Shown: positions 1-7,852 of the stretch, piece after piece
How positions within the stretch are numbered: position 1 is the first letter of the stretch
Layout of the letters: the number at the start of each line of letters is the position of its first letter
Source: HRBIN29 sp034431815
GTDB taxonomy: Bacteria > Chloroflexota > Dehalococcoidia > Tepidiformales > Tepidiformaceae
NCBI GenBank assembly: GCA_034431815.1
Contig: DAOUCS010000106.1
Span: forward strand, 1-8,800
Reading direction: 5' to 3'
Length of the DNA: 8,800 bases
Notes under the pieces: generated by a model
Told to the model about the DNA's origin: nothing
The model's database searches: none
What the model saw: only the letters and a program-made list of their open reading frames with translations
Program-made: the position numbers and the translations under genes

Positions 1-3000
1 GAACTCCGCCTCCCGGCCGGCTGTGTCGACGACGACGAGGCGCACCTCGTCCTCGCCAGGGTGTTCGCGCAGCCGCTCGGTGACGGCCTTCAGCAGGGCC
101 TCGTCGCCCACGGGGTCATCGGTCTCGTAGAGGGTGACCACGAGCCGCGGCCGCTCAGCGGGCGGGCTGGCGTCCGCTTCCAGCTCGGTTGCGGAAGGGG
201 GAGCAGCGCGGCCGTTGGCGCGCGGGCGGGAGCCGTTCGACGCATGGCTGCCTTCAGGAGCCGCGGTGCGACTCGGCGCCCCGGCTGGCACAGCGAGCGA
301 AGGCGTAGCCTCGCCCTGGAACTCGACCGCTTGGCGTACGGAGAGGCTGAGCCGATCGCCCCGCTCGCGGCATTCCACGGCGAGGATGAGGATGCGCCCC
401 TCCTTCCAGAGCTCCTCGCCCGTTTCGTCCAAGGTGTCGCTCCAGACAGTCACCTCAGCCGTCCCGGAGAGGTCTTCGAGCTCGGCGCCGAGGAACCGCC
501 GGCCGTCGCGCGTCCGGCGAAGGTGGGTCTTCGACACCATTGCCCCGATCGTGACGGTCTGGCCGGCGAGCTCCGGCCCCAGGTCGGCGAGGGTGTGGGT
601 CGTGTATTTGGCCACCTCGGCCGCCGCCGCCCGGAAGGGATGTTCGGAGACGTACACGCCGAGGAGCTCCTTCTCCCAGACGAGGAGCTGCTCCTTGGAG
701 AGGCGGCCGGCCCGCGCGAGGTCGAGCCGCGGCACTGCCGCCTGGGCGCTGCCGCCGAGGAGGTCGAAGAGTGCCGCCTGCCCCGATTCCCGAGCCTCCC
801 GCTCGCGCTTGGCGAAGGCCATGATGCGGTCGGCATTGGCGGCGATGGTGGCGCGGTCGTACTGCCCGAGGGAGTCGAATGCGCCCGCCTGGGCGAGGCA
901 CTCGATCGTCCGCGTGGTGGCGCCGGAGAGGTCCGCTCGACGGCAGAAGTCCTCCAGGTCGCGGTAGGGCCCGCCCTCGCGCCGGGCGGCGATGATGCCT
1001 TCGACGGCGGCCTCGCCCACGTTCTTGATGACGCCGAGGCCGAAGCGGATAGCGAGCGAGCCGTCCAGGCGGCGCTCAACGGAGAAGTTCTCCTGGCTGG
1101 CGTTGATGTCCGGGGGGAGCACCTCGATGCCTAGTTTCGAACACTCGGCCACCGCGGCGGCGATGCGCGCGTGCGGGTCGGGGGCGTTCTTGGCGCTCTG
1201 GAGGACGGCCGTCATGTACTGCGCCGGGTAGTTCGCCTTCAGGTAGGCCGTCTGGTAGGCGATGTTGCCGTAGCACCAGGAGTGCGCCTTGTTGAAGGCG
1301 TAGCCCGCGAAGGGCTCGATGAGGTCGAAGACGGCGTTCGCTTCCTCCTCGGAGTAGCCGTTGGCGACGGCCCCTTGGACGAAGCGGGTGCGCTCGGCGG
1401 CCATGATCTCCGGCTTCTTCTTCCCCATGGCCTTCCGCATGATGTCGGCCTGGCCCAGGGTGTAGGCGGCGAACTTCCGCGCGATGAGGAGAACCTGGTC
1501 CTGGTAGACGATAACCCCGTACGTCTCGTCGAGGATGTCGGCGAGGTCCGGGTGGGGATGCTGAATCTGGATCTCCCCGTGCTTCGCCTTGATGTAGGTG
1601 GGAATGTGCTGCATCGGCCCTGGCCGGTAGAGAGCGACCATGGCGCAGAGGTCGGCGATGTTCGTGGGGCGGAGCTCCTGGATGTAGCGCCGCATCCCTG
1701 CTGATTCCAGTTGGAACACGGCGAACGTCTCGCCCCGGCAGAGCATCGCCATCGTCTTCGGGTCGCCGTCAGGCAGGGAGCGGAGGTCGATCTCCTCGCC
1801 CGTCGTCTCCCTGATGAGCTCCACCGCCCGGGAGAGGATGGTGAGGTTGGAGAGGCCGAGGAAGTCCATCTTCAGGAGGCCGATGGCGGCCACCTGCTCC
1901 ATCGCGTACTGGGTGGTGGGGATGGCCGAATCGCCCCCGCGGCTGGGGCGCTGCAGGGGCACGTGCTCGATGAGCGGGTCGCGGGAGATCACCACGCCGG
2001 CGGCGTGGGTGCTGGCGTGACGCGCCACCCCTTCGAGCTGTCGGGCGATGTCGATGAGCTTCCGCACCTTCGGGTCGATCTCGTACGCCTCACGCAGCTC
2101 CGGCGATTGCTCCAGCGCCTGGTCGAGGGTGATGTGCGGGGCGTTGGGGATGAGCCGGGCCACGCGGTCCGTTTCGGCATAGGTCAGCCCCAGCGCCCGG
2201 CCGACGTCCCGCACCGCCGCCTTCGCCCCCATCGTTCCGAAGGTGATGATCTGGGCCACGCGGTCGTGCCCGTACCGCTCGTACGCGAAGCGGATCATCT
2301 CGTCGCGCCGGTCGTCGGCGAAGTCGAAGTCGACGTCCGGCATCTCGCGGCGCTCAAGGTTCAGGAAGCGCTCGAAGACGAGCCGGTTCGCCACCGGGTC
2401 GATGTCGGTGACGCCGAGGCAGTAGAGGACGAGCGAGGCGGCCGCTGACCCGCGCACGCCCATGCGGATGCCTTGCTGGCGGGCGTAGTCGGCGATCTCC
2501 TTGACGACATAAATGTAGTCGGTGAAGCCCGTCTGCTCGAGGACGCTCAGCTCGTAGGCGAGGCGCTCCTCCAGCTCGGGAGTCACCTCCCGGAATCGCC
2601 GCTGCAGCCCTTCGCGGCAGAGTTCGGCCAGGTATTCGGCGCTGGAGCGGCCGGGCGGGATGCGCGGTTCGGGGAGGTGCTGGCGGCCGAAGGGGAGCTC
2701 CAGGTCGCAGGAGTCGGCCACCCGCATCGTGTTGGCGAGGAATTCGGGGTTGTCGGGGAAGAGGGCCTGCATCTCCTCCAGGCTGCGGAGGTGATACCCC
2801 TCACCCTCGATGCGGAAGCGCCCCGGCTGGTCGATGGTGGCGTTGGTGCCGATGGCAAGGAGGACGTCGTGCGCCTCGCGCTGGTGGGGAAAGGTATAGT
2901 GACTGTCGTTCGTGGCCACAACGGGGATGTCCAGCTCCCGACCAAGCTCGACGATGAGGCGGTTGATGCGGCTGAACTTCTCGTCGCCGTGCTCCTGAAC

Positions 3001-3510
3001 CTCGAGGTAGTAGTGGCCGTCGAACACCTCCCGGTACCAGCGGGCCACCGCCTTGGCCCCTTCCAGGTCGCCCTCCTGGAGCCGGCGGTGGAGTTCGCTC
3101 GAAGGGCAGCCGCTGAGCACGGCCAGCCCCGCGCTGTGCCGCTCTAGGAGCTCGCGGTCGATGCGGGGCTTGTAATAGTACCCTTCGAGGTTCGCCTTCG
3201 TGACGAGGGCGATGAGGTTGCGGTACCCCTCGAGGTTCCGGGCCAGGAGCACGAGGTGGTACGGCTGGCTCTCGGCCTTGTCACGGCTGAATCGGCTCGT
3301 GATGGCAACGTACGCCTCGACCCCGATGATGGGTTTGATGCCCCGCGCCTTCGCTTCGCGGTAGAAGTCGATCGCGCCGTACAGGGCCCCGTGATCGGTG
3401 ATGGCCATCGCCTCGAAGCCGAGCTCCTGGGCGCGGTCGAGCAGCTCCGGGATCTTCGACATCCCGTCGAGGAGCGAGTATTCGGTGTGGACGTGTAGGT
3501 GCGTGAACAT
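1..3510 (-). CDS. dnaE: DNA polymerase III alpha subunit (replicative polymerase), 3' end beyond the window
   Basis: Catalytic subunit of the chromosomal replicase, extending primers at the fork while bound to the sliding clamp. 1170 codons are visible with no stop; by family length I infer that a few tens of residues are missing. Order: PHP domain 1-210, polymerase core about 280-800, helix-hairpin-helix about 815-885, OB-fold about 980-1064, Ala/Pro-rich linker 1065-1118, C-terminal domain from 1121. The PHP metal-site residues all appear present (H6, H8, D39, H40, E65, H85, C135, D202, H204), which in other DnaEs goes with 3'-5' exonuclease activity. Polymerase aspartates are D394 and D396 (PDVDFDF) and D549 (MDFLGL). 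QAALF at 911-915 fits the internal clamp-binding motif. Start ATG 3510 gives the family-typical MFTHLHVHTEYS; GAGG lies very close to it. An upstream GTG at 3555 has no Shine-Dalgarno. The OB-fold and clamp motif argue for DnaE1 rather than ImuC; it is not PolC. Confidence 0.98.
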   Translation of the reverse strand, partial: MFTHLHVHTEYSLLDGMSKIPELLDRAQELGFEAMAITDHGALYGAIDFYREAKARGIKPIIGVEAYVAITSRFSRDKAESQPYHLVLLARNLEGYRNLIALVTKANLEGYYYKPRIDRELLERHSAGLAVLSGCPSSELHRRLQEGDLEGAKAVARWYREVFDGHYYLEVQEHGDEKFSRINRLIVELGRELDIPVVATNDSHYTFPHQREAHDVLLAIGTNATIDQPGRFRIEGEGYHLRSLEEMQALFPDNPEFLANTMRVADSCDLELPFGRQHLPEPRIPPGRSSAEYLAELCREGLQRRFREVTPELEERLAYELSVLEQTGFTDYIYVVKEIADYARQQGIRMGVRGSAAASLVLYCLGVTDIDPVANRLVFERFLNLERREMPDVDFDFADDRRDEMIRFAYERYGHDRVAQIITFGTMGAKAAVRDVGRALGLTYAETDRVARLIPNAPHITLDQALEQSPELREAYEIDPKVRKLIDIARQLEGVARHASTHAAGVVISRDPLIEHVPLQRPSRGGDSAIPTTQYAMEQVAAIGLLKMDFLGLSNLTILSRAVELIRETTGEEIDLRSLPDGDPKTMAMLCRGETFAVFQLESAGMRRYIQELRPTNIADLCAMVALYRPGPMQHIPTYIKAKHGEIQIQHPHPDLADILDETYGVIVYQDQVLLIARKFAAYTLGQADIMRKAMGKKKPEIMAAERTRFVQGAVANGYSEEEANAVFDLIEPFAGYAFNKAHSWCYGNIAYQTAYLKANYPAQYMTAVLQSAKNAPDPHARIAAAVAECSKLGIEVLPPDINASQENFSVERRLDGSLAIRFGLGVIKNVGEAAVEGIIAARREGGPYRDLEDFCRRADLSGATTRTIECLAQAGAFDSLGQYDRATIAANADRIMAFAKREREARESGQAALFDLLGGSAQAAVPRLDLARAGRLSKEQLLVWEKELLGVYVSEHPFRAAAAEVAKYTTHTLADLGPELAGQTVTIGAMVSKTHLRRTRDGRRFLGAELEDLSGTAEVTVWSDTLDETGEELWKEGRILILAVECRERGDRLSLSVRQAVEFQGEATPSLAVPAGAPSRTAAPEGSHASNGSRPRANGRAAPPSATELEADASPPAERPRLVVTLYETDDPVGDEALLKAVTERLREHPGEDEVRLVVVDTAGREAEF

Positions 3511-3566
3511 TTCCTCGGCTCGCCAAGGATACCGCGGGGACGTGCGGCCGGCCACGCGACAGAAGG

Positions 3567-4574
3567 CTACGAGCGCGCGGCCCGCTCCACCAGCCGCTCG
3601 AACGCCTCGTCCCCCTCGAAGAGGGCGAAGCGCGGGTCGCTCTTCGCCTCGCGGGCCAGCGACGGTTCGATGGCGAGGGCACGGCCCAGTTCGGCGAGAG
3701 CCTCGGCCCGCTGTCCCAACACGGCGAGGGCCGAAGCCGCGCCGTAGTGGGCCGCGGCGTCGCGGGGATCGATTTCGGCCGCCCGGCGGAAATCGGCCAG
3801 TGCCCGCTCGGGTTCGCCAGCCTGGAGGTACGCGAGCCCGCGGTTCACGAGCACGGTGCAGTCCTGGGGGTCGAGGGCGAGCGCCCGGTCGAAATCGGCG
3901 ATGGCCTCGCGGATTCGGTGCCGGACGAGGTGGAGCATCCCGCGGTTGTTGAGGACGTCAGGGTCGTCCGGCGTCAGCTCCAGGGCGCGGTTGTAGTCGG
4001 CCAGGGCGGCGTCGTAGTCGCCGGTGCGGGTGCGGGCGTTGGCCCGGTTGTAGTAGGCAGCGGCGTTCCGGGGGTCGAGCTCGATGGCCCGAGAGTAGCG
4101 GTCGATGGCCATGCCGTATTGGCCGACGTTGAAGTAGATGTTCCCCTCGTCCAGGTAGGAGGCCGCGCTGCGGCGCGGGATCGCCGCCCCGTACCGGGGC
4201 ATCGACTCGGCGGCCTCGTCGAGGGCGGCTGCGAGCGGGTCGCTCGGCTCCTCCCCGGGCAGGGGAATGTCCTCGGTGCGTCCGTTCGTGCCGGCGAGGA
4301 TCTCCTCCCAGAACTCACCCAGGTCGTCGTGCCCGCTGGCGGGTTCGGCGGCCTGCTCTGCTTGCGAAGGCCCGGCGTCCGGAGCCTGGGCGGCGGGGGC
4401 CACTGCCGGCGCCGGCGGAGGTTCGGGGGCTGCGGTAACTCGGGACACGACGCGGAGCGGTTCACGAGTCGGGGCACGCCTGGGACTGGCGAAGATGCGT
4501 CCGAAGGCGACCGCCGCCGCGCCCGCGACGGCTGCGAGGGCGGCAAGCCTGGCGAGCCGCGCGAGGCCGCTCAT
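3567..4574 (-). CDS. membrane-anchored tetratricopeptide repeat (TPR) protein
   Basis: 335 aa. Residues 5-28 form one hydrophobic Ala/Leu-rich segment with arginines before and after it, read as a signal anchor or uncleaved signal peptide. A Pro/Ala-rich spacer (about 45-80) and an acidic stretch (about 82-122) follow. Five TPR units then repeat with exact 34-residue spacing: 138-171, 172-205, 206-239, 240-273 and 274-307, each ending in an LDP/LTP/IDP/IEP-type turn, with a short capping helix after them. TPR arrays bind proteins; no catalytic motif is visible, so the role is probably a scaffold outside or at the membrane, with unknown partner. The start ATG 4574 overlaps the TGA of the upstream gene (ATGA) and has no Shine-Dalgarno of its own, suggesting translational coupling. 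The frame stays open further upstream, but that part is Arg-rich and lies over the upstream gene. dnaE follows after 56 bp, probably on the same transcript. Confidence 0.92.
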   Translation of the reverse strand: MSGLARLARLAALAAVAGAAAVAFGRIFASPRRAPTREPLRVVSRVTAAPEPPPAPAVAPAAQAPDAGPSQAEQAAEPASGHDDLGEFWEEILAGTNGRTEDIPLPGEEPSDPLAAALDEAAESMPRYGAAIPRRSAASYLDEGNIYFNVGQYGMAIDRYSRAIELDPRNAAAYYNRANARTRTGDYDAALADYNRALELTPDDPDVLNNRGMLHLVRHRIREAIADFDRALALDPQDCTVLVNRGLAYLQAGEPERALADFRRAAEIDPRDAAAHYGAASALAVLGQRAEALAELGRALAIEPSLAREAKSDPRFALFEGDEAFERLVERAARS

Positions 4575-5017
4575 GAGCGCGTCCGCTGGTCCGCTCGGGC
4601 CGCCTCGCCGCCCGCCCGCTCCAGGAGCGCTTCGATAACGGCCAGCAGCCCGTTGTAGGCGTAGACGATCTCGTCCCGCGGGTGGAGTTCGAGCTTCTTC
4701 TTCGTTTCCTTCCGGGCCGTGACGGGGTCCCAGGAGCCGGTGAGCTCGATCGCCTCGTGGTCGATGCCGACTTCGAGCTCGTACAGCTCGCCGTCTTCGC
4801 AGACCACGACACACCCTCGCTCGGGGTCGCCGGCTGGTCCGGGGTCGCATTCGATGGCGTTGGTGAAGAGGGCGTTGGGGAAGGGCGGGAACGGGTCGAG
4901 CTTGGCGCATGCCTCGCGCAGGAGCTCGCGAAGCTGGATCGCCGCGCGCTCGAGAACGGCGTCGGCCTGGGTCTTAAGCGAGAGGATCTCGCGCGGGTCG
5001 AGCTGCTGCTGTTTCAC
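4571..5017 (-). CDS. hypothetical protein, first gene of the dnaE run
   Basis: 148 aa from a GTG start; I do not recognise the family. Residues 7-40 look like a long amphipathic helix (a Leu/Ala/Glu/Arg pattern). A Pro/Phe-rich turn (41-47) follows, then a probable beta-rich middle (68-95) with two cysteines (C69, C73), a Lys/Glu-rich patch (102-110), a C-terminal helix (113-134) and a charged tail. There is no signal peptide or membrane segment, so it is probably cytoplasmic. The GTG at 5017 is preferred because a TAATAT box ends only 7 bp upstream. An ATG at 5074 would add 19 Arg/Gly-rich residues read through that box and has no Shine-Dalgarno. The stop overlaps the TPR gene start by ATGA. 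Codon-position composition and the coherent protein support it as real, although the function is open. Confidence 0.78.
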   Translation of the reverse strand: MKQQQLDPREILSLKTQADAVLERAAIQLRELLREACAKLDPFPPFPNALFTNAIECDPGPAGDPERGCVVVCEDGELYELEVGIDHEAIELTGSWDPVTARKETKKKLELHPRDEIVYAYNGLLAVIEALLERAGGEAARADQRTRS

Positions 5018-5024
5018 CCGACCT

Positions 5025-5030
5025 ATATTA
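5025..5030 (-). promoter_or_regulatory. putative -10 element (TAATAT) before the dnaE run, possibly leaderless
   Basis: Read on the minus strand this is TAATAT, in the most AT-rich patch (5021-5032) of an otherwise very GC-rich window. It ends 7 bp before the GTG at 5017, so a transcript starting at the usual distance would begin at or one base before the start codon. No convincing -35 is seen about 17 bp upstream. The patch also reads TATATT on the plus strand and could instead, or additionally, serve the divergent hydrolase gene. The position supports the call but the -35 evidence is missing. Confidence 0.4.
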
Positions 5031-5105
5031 AGGCGCCCCGCCGACCGCGCATATCCGGCTCGCGTGGCTTCCATTCCCGTTCGCGGGCGCGCACGATGGA
5101 GCTGG

Positions 5106-5861
5106 ATGGGGCGCCCGAAGGTTCTCCTGCTCCACGGCTACCTTTCGACGAGCGCGGTTTGGAGGAGGACCGCGCGCTTCTTGGAGGCGTGCGAGCCGGA
5201 GGCGCTTGATTTGCCCGGCTACGGCGGGACGCCCCTGCCCCCGGGCGGGCTCACGCTGGAGGGCGTGGTCGAAGCGGTGGCGTCCGAGGCGGCGGCGATC
5301 CGGCCCGCGGCAGTCATCGGGCACTCCATGGGCGCGGTGGTTGCCCTGGCGCTCGCCCGCCGGCATCCGGAGCTGGCGCCTCGCGTGGGGGCGGTCGGCT
5401 TACCGGTGTACCGTTCCAGAGACGAGGCCCGCCGGTTCGTCGGGCGGCGCGGGCTCGTCTACCGGTTCTTCCTCTGGAACGATGCCGCCGCGCACGCGGT
5501 GTGCTGCGAGCTGGGACGGCGAACGCTGCCGCTGTGGGCGCCCGCGGTGCTCCGGCGGTACCCGCAGTACGACCGGGAGGTGCTGGCGAGCGCCTTCGCC
5601 CACGGCGCCGACGTCCACCGCCAGGCGCTGGAGCGGCTCGTCTTCGGCTCGCGCCTCGAGGAGTGGGCCCCGGAGGTGCCGGTGCCCGTGGCGGTGCTCC
5701 ATGGGGCTGCCGACGGCGCGGCGCCGCCGAAACGGGCGCGGATGCTCGCGCAGCGCATGGGATGGCGGTGGGATGAAGTGCCCGGCGCCACGCACGAGGT
5801 GCTCCTCGAACAGCCCGAGCTCACCGCGCGCTGGGTGGAATCACTCGTGCTTGGCTCCTGA
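5106..5861 (+). CDS. alpha/beta hydrolase
   Basis: 251 aa, a usual length for a single-domain alpha/beta hydrolase with a small cap. The oxyanion segment is LLLHGYLS (7-14). The nucleophile elbow is GHSMG with S74, the acid is probably D203 (HGAADGAAPP) and the base H230 (GATHEVLL), so the triad looks complete. The cap between about 110 and 190 is Arg/Trp-rich and gives no hint of substrate; esterase, lipase or C-C hydrolase activity are all possible. No signal peptide is present, so it is cytoplasmic. Start ATG 5106 has GGAG at 5098-5101 and puts the first beta strand right at the N-terminus. The frame is open much further upstream, but that stretch lies over the divergent gene and is not protein-like. 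It is transcribed alone, divergent from the dnaE run (88 bp between starts) and convergent with the ABC permease. Confidence 0.93.
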   Translation: MGRPKVLLLHGYLSTSAVWRRTARFLEACEPEALDLPGYGGTPLPPGGLTLEGVVEAVASEAAAIRPAAVIGHSMGAVVALALARRHPELAPRVGAVGLPVYRSRDEARRFVGRRGLVYRFFLWNDAAAHAVCCELGRRTLPLWAPAVLRRYPQYDREVLASAFAHGADVHRQALERLVFGSRLEEWAPEVPVPVAVLHGAADGAAPPKRARMLAQRMGWRWDEVPGATHEVLLEQPELTARWVESLVLGS

Positions 5862-5960
5862 CCGGCGCCCCGCCTGCCTTGGCCCGCGTCCGTGCGCGAT
5901 GCGCGACGCCCCCGTTCCTCCCATTGAGCGGGACCGGGCGCGGGAGGACGAAGGAGATGC

Positions 5961-6797
5961 TCAGCCGCTCCGCTTCAGTCGGCCGGTGCGCTTTGCGTAC
6001 CGTTCGCCTTGGGTGAAGACCCAGGCTCCCGCGGGGAGGAGTCCCAGCCCAGCGGCGAAGAGGCCCGCGGCCGTCGGCCAGATGTCGGCCAGCCCCGCCC
6101 CGTCGAGGATGGCGTCCCGCATCGCCGCGAGGAGGTAGGGCACCGGGCTGAAATCGGCCAGGGTCCGCAGCGGTTCGGGCATGTGCTCCGGCAGGGCATA
6201 CACGCCAGAGACGAGGAGGAGCGCCGCCTGAATCACCCAGGCCATCTGTTCCCCCCGCTCCGGGTAGAGCAGCGGCAGGACGGCACCCATCATGCCGATG
6301 CCGATGAGGCTGAGGCTGCCGGCGACCATGACGGCCGCGGCGGCCGCGAAATCGGCTCGGCCGACGTCGATGCCGAAGACGGCCACGATGACCGCCAGGA
6401 TCACGGCCGTGTGCACCAGCGCGTAGACGATGGCGAAGAGCGACGTCCCCAGGAGGTGGGTGATGCGCCGGACCGGGGCCATGAAGGTGTATTCGATGGT
6501 CCCCTCCCACCGTTCGAGGGCGACCATCTGGGCCACCGTCCCGAAGACGACCGAGACGTAGTGCCAGACGATCGCGCCCACGGCCAGGAAGAGCACGAGC
6601 CGCTCGACCGCGGCCTCGTCGAAGGCCTCCGCGCCGGCTGCGGCGTTGGCGCTGCGAGCCACCAGCACCACCGCGACGGAGTTCGCCACCGAGTACGCAA
6701 TCCAGACGACCTCCCAACCCCAGTACCGCTTGACGAGATTGAGGTTCCGCTCGAGGAAGCCGTACATCGCCCGAAACTCGTGCTGCGCGATGGTCAT
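5961..6797 (-). CDS. ABC-2 type transporter permease
   Basis: 278 aa integral membrane protein, the membrane half of a two-gene exporter. Six hydrophobic segments are visible at roughly 29-49, 64-90, 113-141, 149-177, 184-203 and 239-261, matching the six-helix ABC-2 fold. Between helices 2 and 3 lies the family's cytoplasmic coupling region, EGTIEYTFMAPVRR (98-111). The C-terminal tail is basic (KRTGRLKRSG), consistent with a cytoplasmic end. Start ATG 6797 overlaps the ATPase stop by ATGA. A GAGGAGGAGG Shine-Dalgarno lies inside the end of the ATPase gene at 6808-6817, 10 bp before the start. The gene ends 99 bp from the convergent hydrolase, and I see no clear terminator hairpin with a T run in that gap. 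Substrate is unknown; relatives export drugs, lipids or polysaccharides. Confidence 0.95.
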   Translation of the reverse strand: MTIAQHEFRAMYGFLERNLNLVKRYWGWEVVWIAYSVANSVAVVLVARSANAAAGAEAFDEAAVERLVLFLAVGAIVWHYVSVVFGTVAQMVALERWEGTIEYTFMAPVRRITHLLGTSLFAIVYALVHTAVILAVIVAVFGIDVGRADFAAAAAVMVAGSLSLIGIGMMGAVLPLLYPERGEQMAWVIQAALLLVSGVYALPEHMPEPLRTLADFSPVPYLLAAMRDAILDGAGLADIWPTAAGLFAAGLGLLPAGAWVFTQGERYAKRTGRLKRSG

Positions 6798-7657
6798 GCG
6801 TCGCTGGCCTCCTCCTCGTCGTCAAGCCGCTTCCCCGTAAGAGACAGGAAGACGTCCTCCAGGGTGGCCGCCCGCCCGAGGCGCTCCTTCGCCGCCTGTC
6901 GCAACCGTTCCGGTGTATCGAGGGCCACGATGCGGCCCCGGTCGAAGATGGCGACGCGGTCGCAGAGCTGTTCCGCCTCCGTCATGTCGTGGGTGGTGAG
7001 GACGACGGTCGTGTCGTGGAGCTGCCGGACTCGTCGCACGAACTCCTGCACGTCATGTTTCGCCCGCGGGTCGAGCCCGGTCGTTGGTTCGTCCAGCAGG
7101 AGGAGGGCCGGCGAGGTGAGGAACGCGCGGGCGATGGCCACCTTCTGCTGCATGCCTCGGGACATCTCCTCCATCGGCGCGGTCACCGCTTTCCCGTCGA
7201 TTCCCAAGAGGTCGAGGATGCGGCGGATTGCTGCCCGTGCGGCGCTTCCCTCGAGCCCGTACAGCCGGGCCGCATAGAGGAGGTTCTCCATCGGCGACAG
7301 CTTCTTGAAGAACGCTGCCTCCGCTGACACCCGGCTGATGGAGCGCTTCACCCGCGCCGGGTGGCGCACGACGTCGATGCCGAAGGCGCGGATCTCGCCC
7401 GAGTCCGGAATGAGAAGCGTCGACAGGAGACGGATCAAGGTGCTCTTGCCCGAACCGTTCGGGCCGAGGATGCCGAAGATCTCGCCACGGCGCACCGTGA
7501 ACGAGACGTGATCGACGGCCGTGACGCTGCGGCTGCCGCGGCGAAGCCACGGCAGCGCCGGCCCGAACCGCTTCACGACGTCGGCGACTTCGAGTGCGAG
7601 GCCGTCGGAGCCGGCGGTTCCCTCCTGTGAAGGCATTCCCGGGGTGACGCGGTCCAT
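6794..7657 (-). CDS. ABC transporter ATP-binding protein of the DrrA/ABC-2 type
   Basis: 287 aa, the nucleotide-binding subunit that powers the downstream permease by ATP hydrolysis at the cytoplasmic face. Walker A is GPNGSGKST (65-73), the signature is MSRGMQQK (165-172, an SRGM variant of LSGGQ known in this group), Walker B is LLLLDEP with catalytic E190, the D-loop is GLDP (194-197) and the switch His is H223 (TTHD). At the Q-loop position, where VPQE is usual, the sequence is VSAE (110-113), so the glutamine is missing. The ending LEDVFLSLTGKRL is typical of DrrA-like ATPases. Start ATG 7657 has GGAG at 7663-7666 with a 5-bp spacer. The frame stays open to 7849, but the upstream residues are not protein-like; ATG 7636 is a weaker alternative. 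It forms an operon with the permease through an ATGA overlap. Confidence 0.96.
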   Translation of the reverse strand: MDRVTPGMPSQEGTAGSDGLALEVADVVKRFGPALPWLRRGSRSVTAVDHVSFTVRRGEIFGILGPNGSGKSTLIRLLSTLLIPDSGEIRAFGIDVVRHPARVKRSISRVSAEAAFFKKLSPMENLLYAARLYGLEGSAARAAIRRILDLLGIDGKAVTAPMEEMSRGMQQKVAIARAFLTSPALLLLDEPTTGLDPRAKHDVQEFVRRVRQLHDTTVVLTTHDMTEAEQLCDRVAIFDRGRIVALDTPERLRQAAKERLGRAATLEDVFLSLTGKRLDDEEEASDA

Positions 7658-7831
7658 CGGATCTCCATCATGCGGTGCGGAGCGGCCGGCGCGCTCCTCC
7701 GGGCCGAACATCCCCTGGGCGGCGGAGGGCAGCAGGGAAGACCAGTTCGAAGGGTGGCCACGACAGGGCGGCCGAGCCCGCTCCTCCCCGGCCTCCCGTC
7801 CCGTGTGCCGCCCATCGGGCGACCTCCGAAG

Positions 7832-7852
7832 CCCGTGCCCGGGGAGCACGGG
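7832..7852. repeat. inverted repeat able to form a hairpin
   Basis: CCCGTGC and GCACGGG form a perfect 7-bp stem around a 7-base loop. It lies 175 bp upstream of the ATPase start on the minus strand. No T run follows on either strand, so it is not a typical intrinsic terminator. It could be a regulator site or part of a leader RNA; chance is also possible in DNA this GC-rich. Confidence 0.35.

Noticed and set aside
61..3147. A chain of long open frames on the plus strand opposite dnaE (61-1134, 1171-1704, 1711-2448, 2473-3147)
   Set aside because: They lie exactly codon-on-codon antisense to dnaE. They stay open because TTA, CTA and TCA codons are rare in this GC-rich gene; the products are Gly/Val/Glu/Arg-biased with no domain.
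3747..4658. 303-aa open frame on the plus strand opposite the TPR gene
   Set aside because: It is the antisense image of the TPR repeats; no Shine-Dalgarno or recognisable fold, and the minus-strand TPR reading is unmistakable.
4575..4910. N-terminal extension of the TPR protein by 112 residues
   Set aside because: The added part is Arg/Pro-rich and overlaps the upstream gene in another frame. ATG 4574 starts directly at the signal anchor and forms an ATGA overlap.
5862..5960. Terminator between the convergent hydrolase and permease
   Set aside because: Only a 4-bp GCGC stem around GAT is visible, without a T run on either strand; not enough to call.
5206..6138. 310-aa plus-strand frame crossing from the hydrolase into the permease
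   Set aside because: It is a shifted reading of the hydrolase, Arg/Ser/Trp-rich, that bridges two convergent genes.
7658..7849. N-terminal extension of the ABC ATPase to ATG 7849
   Set aside because: The added 64 residues look non-coding, and ATG 7657 has a well-placed GGAG.
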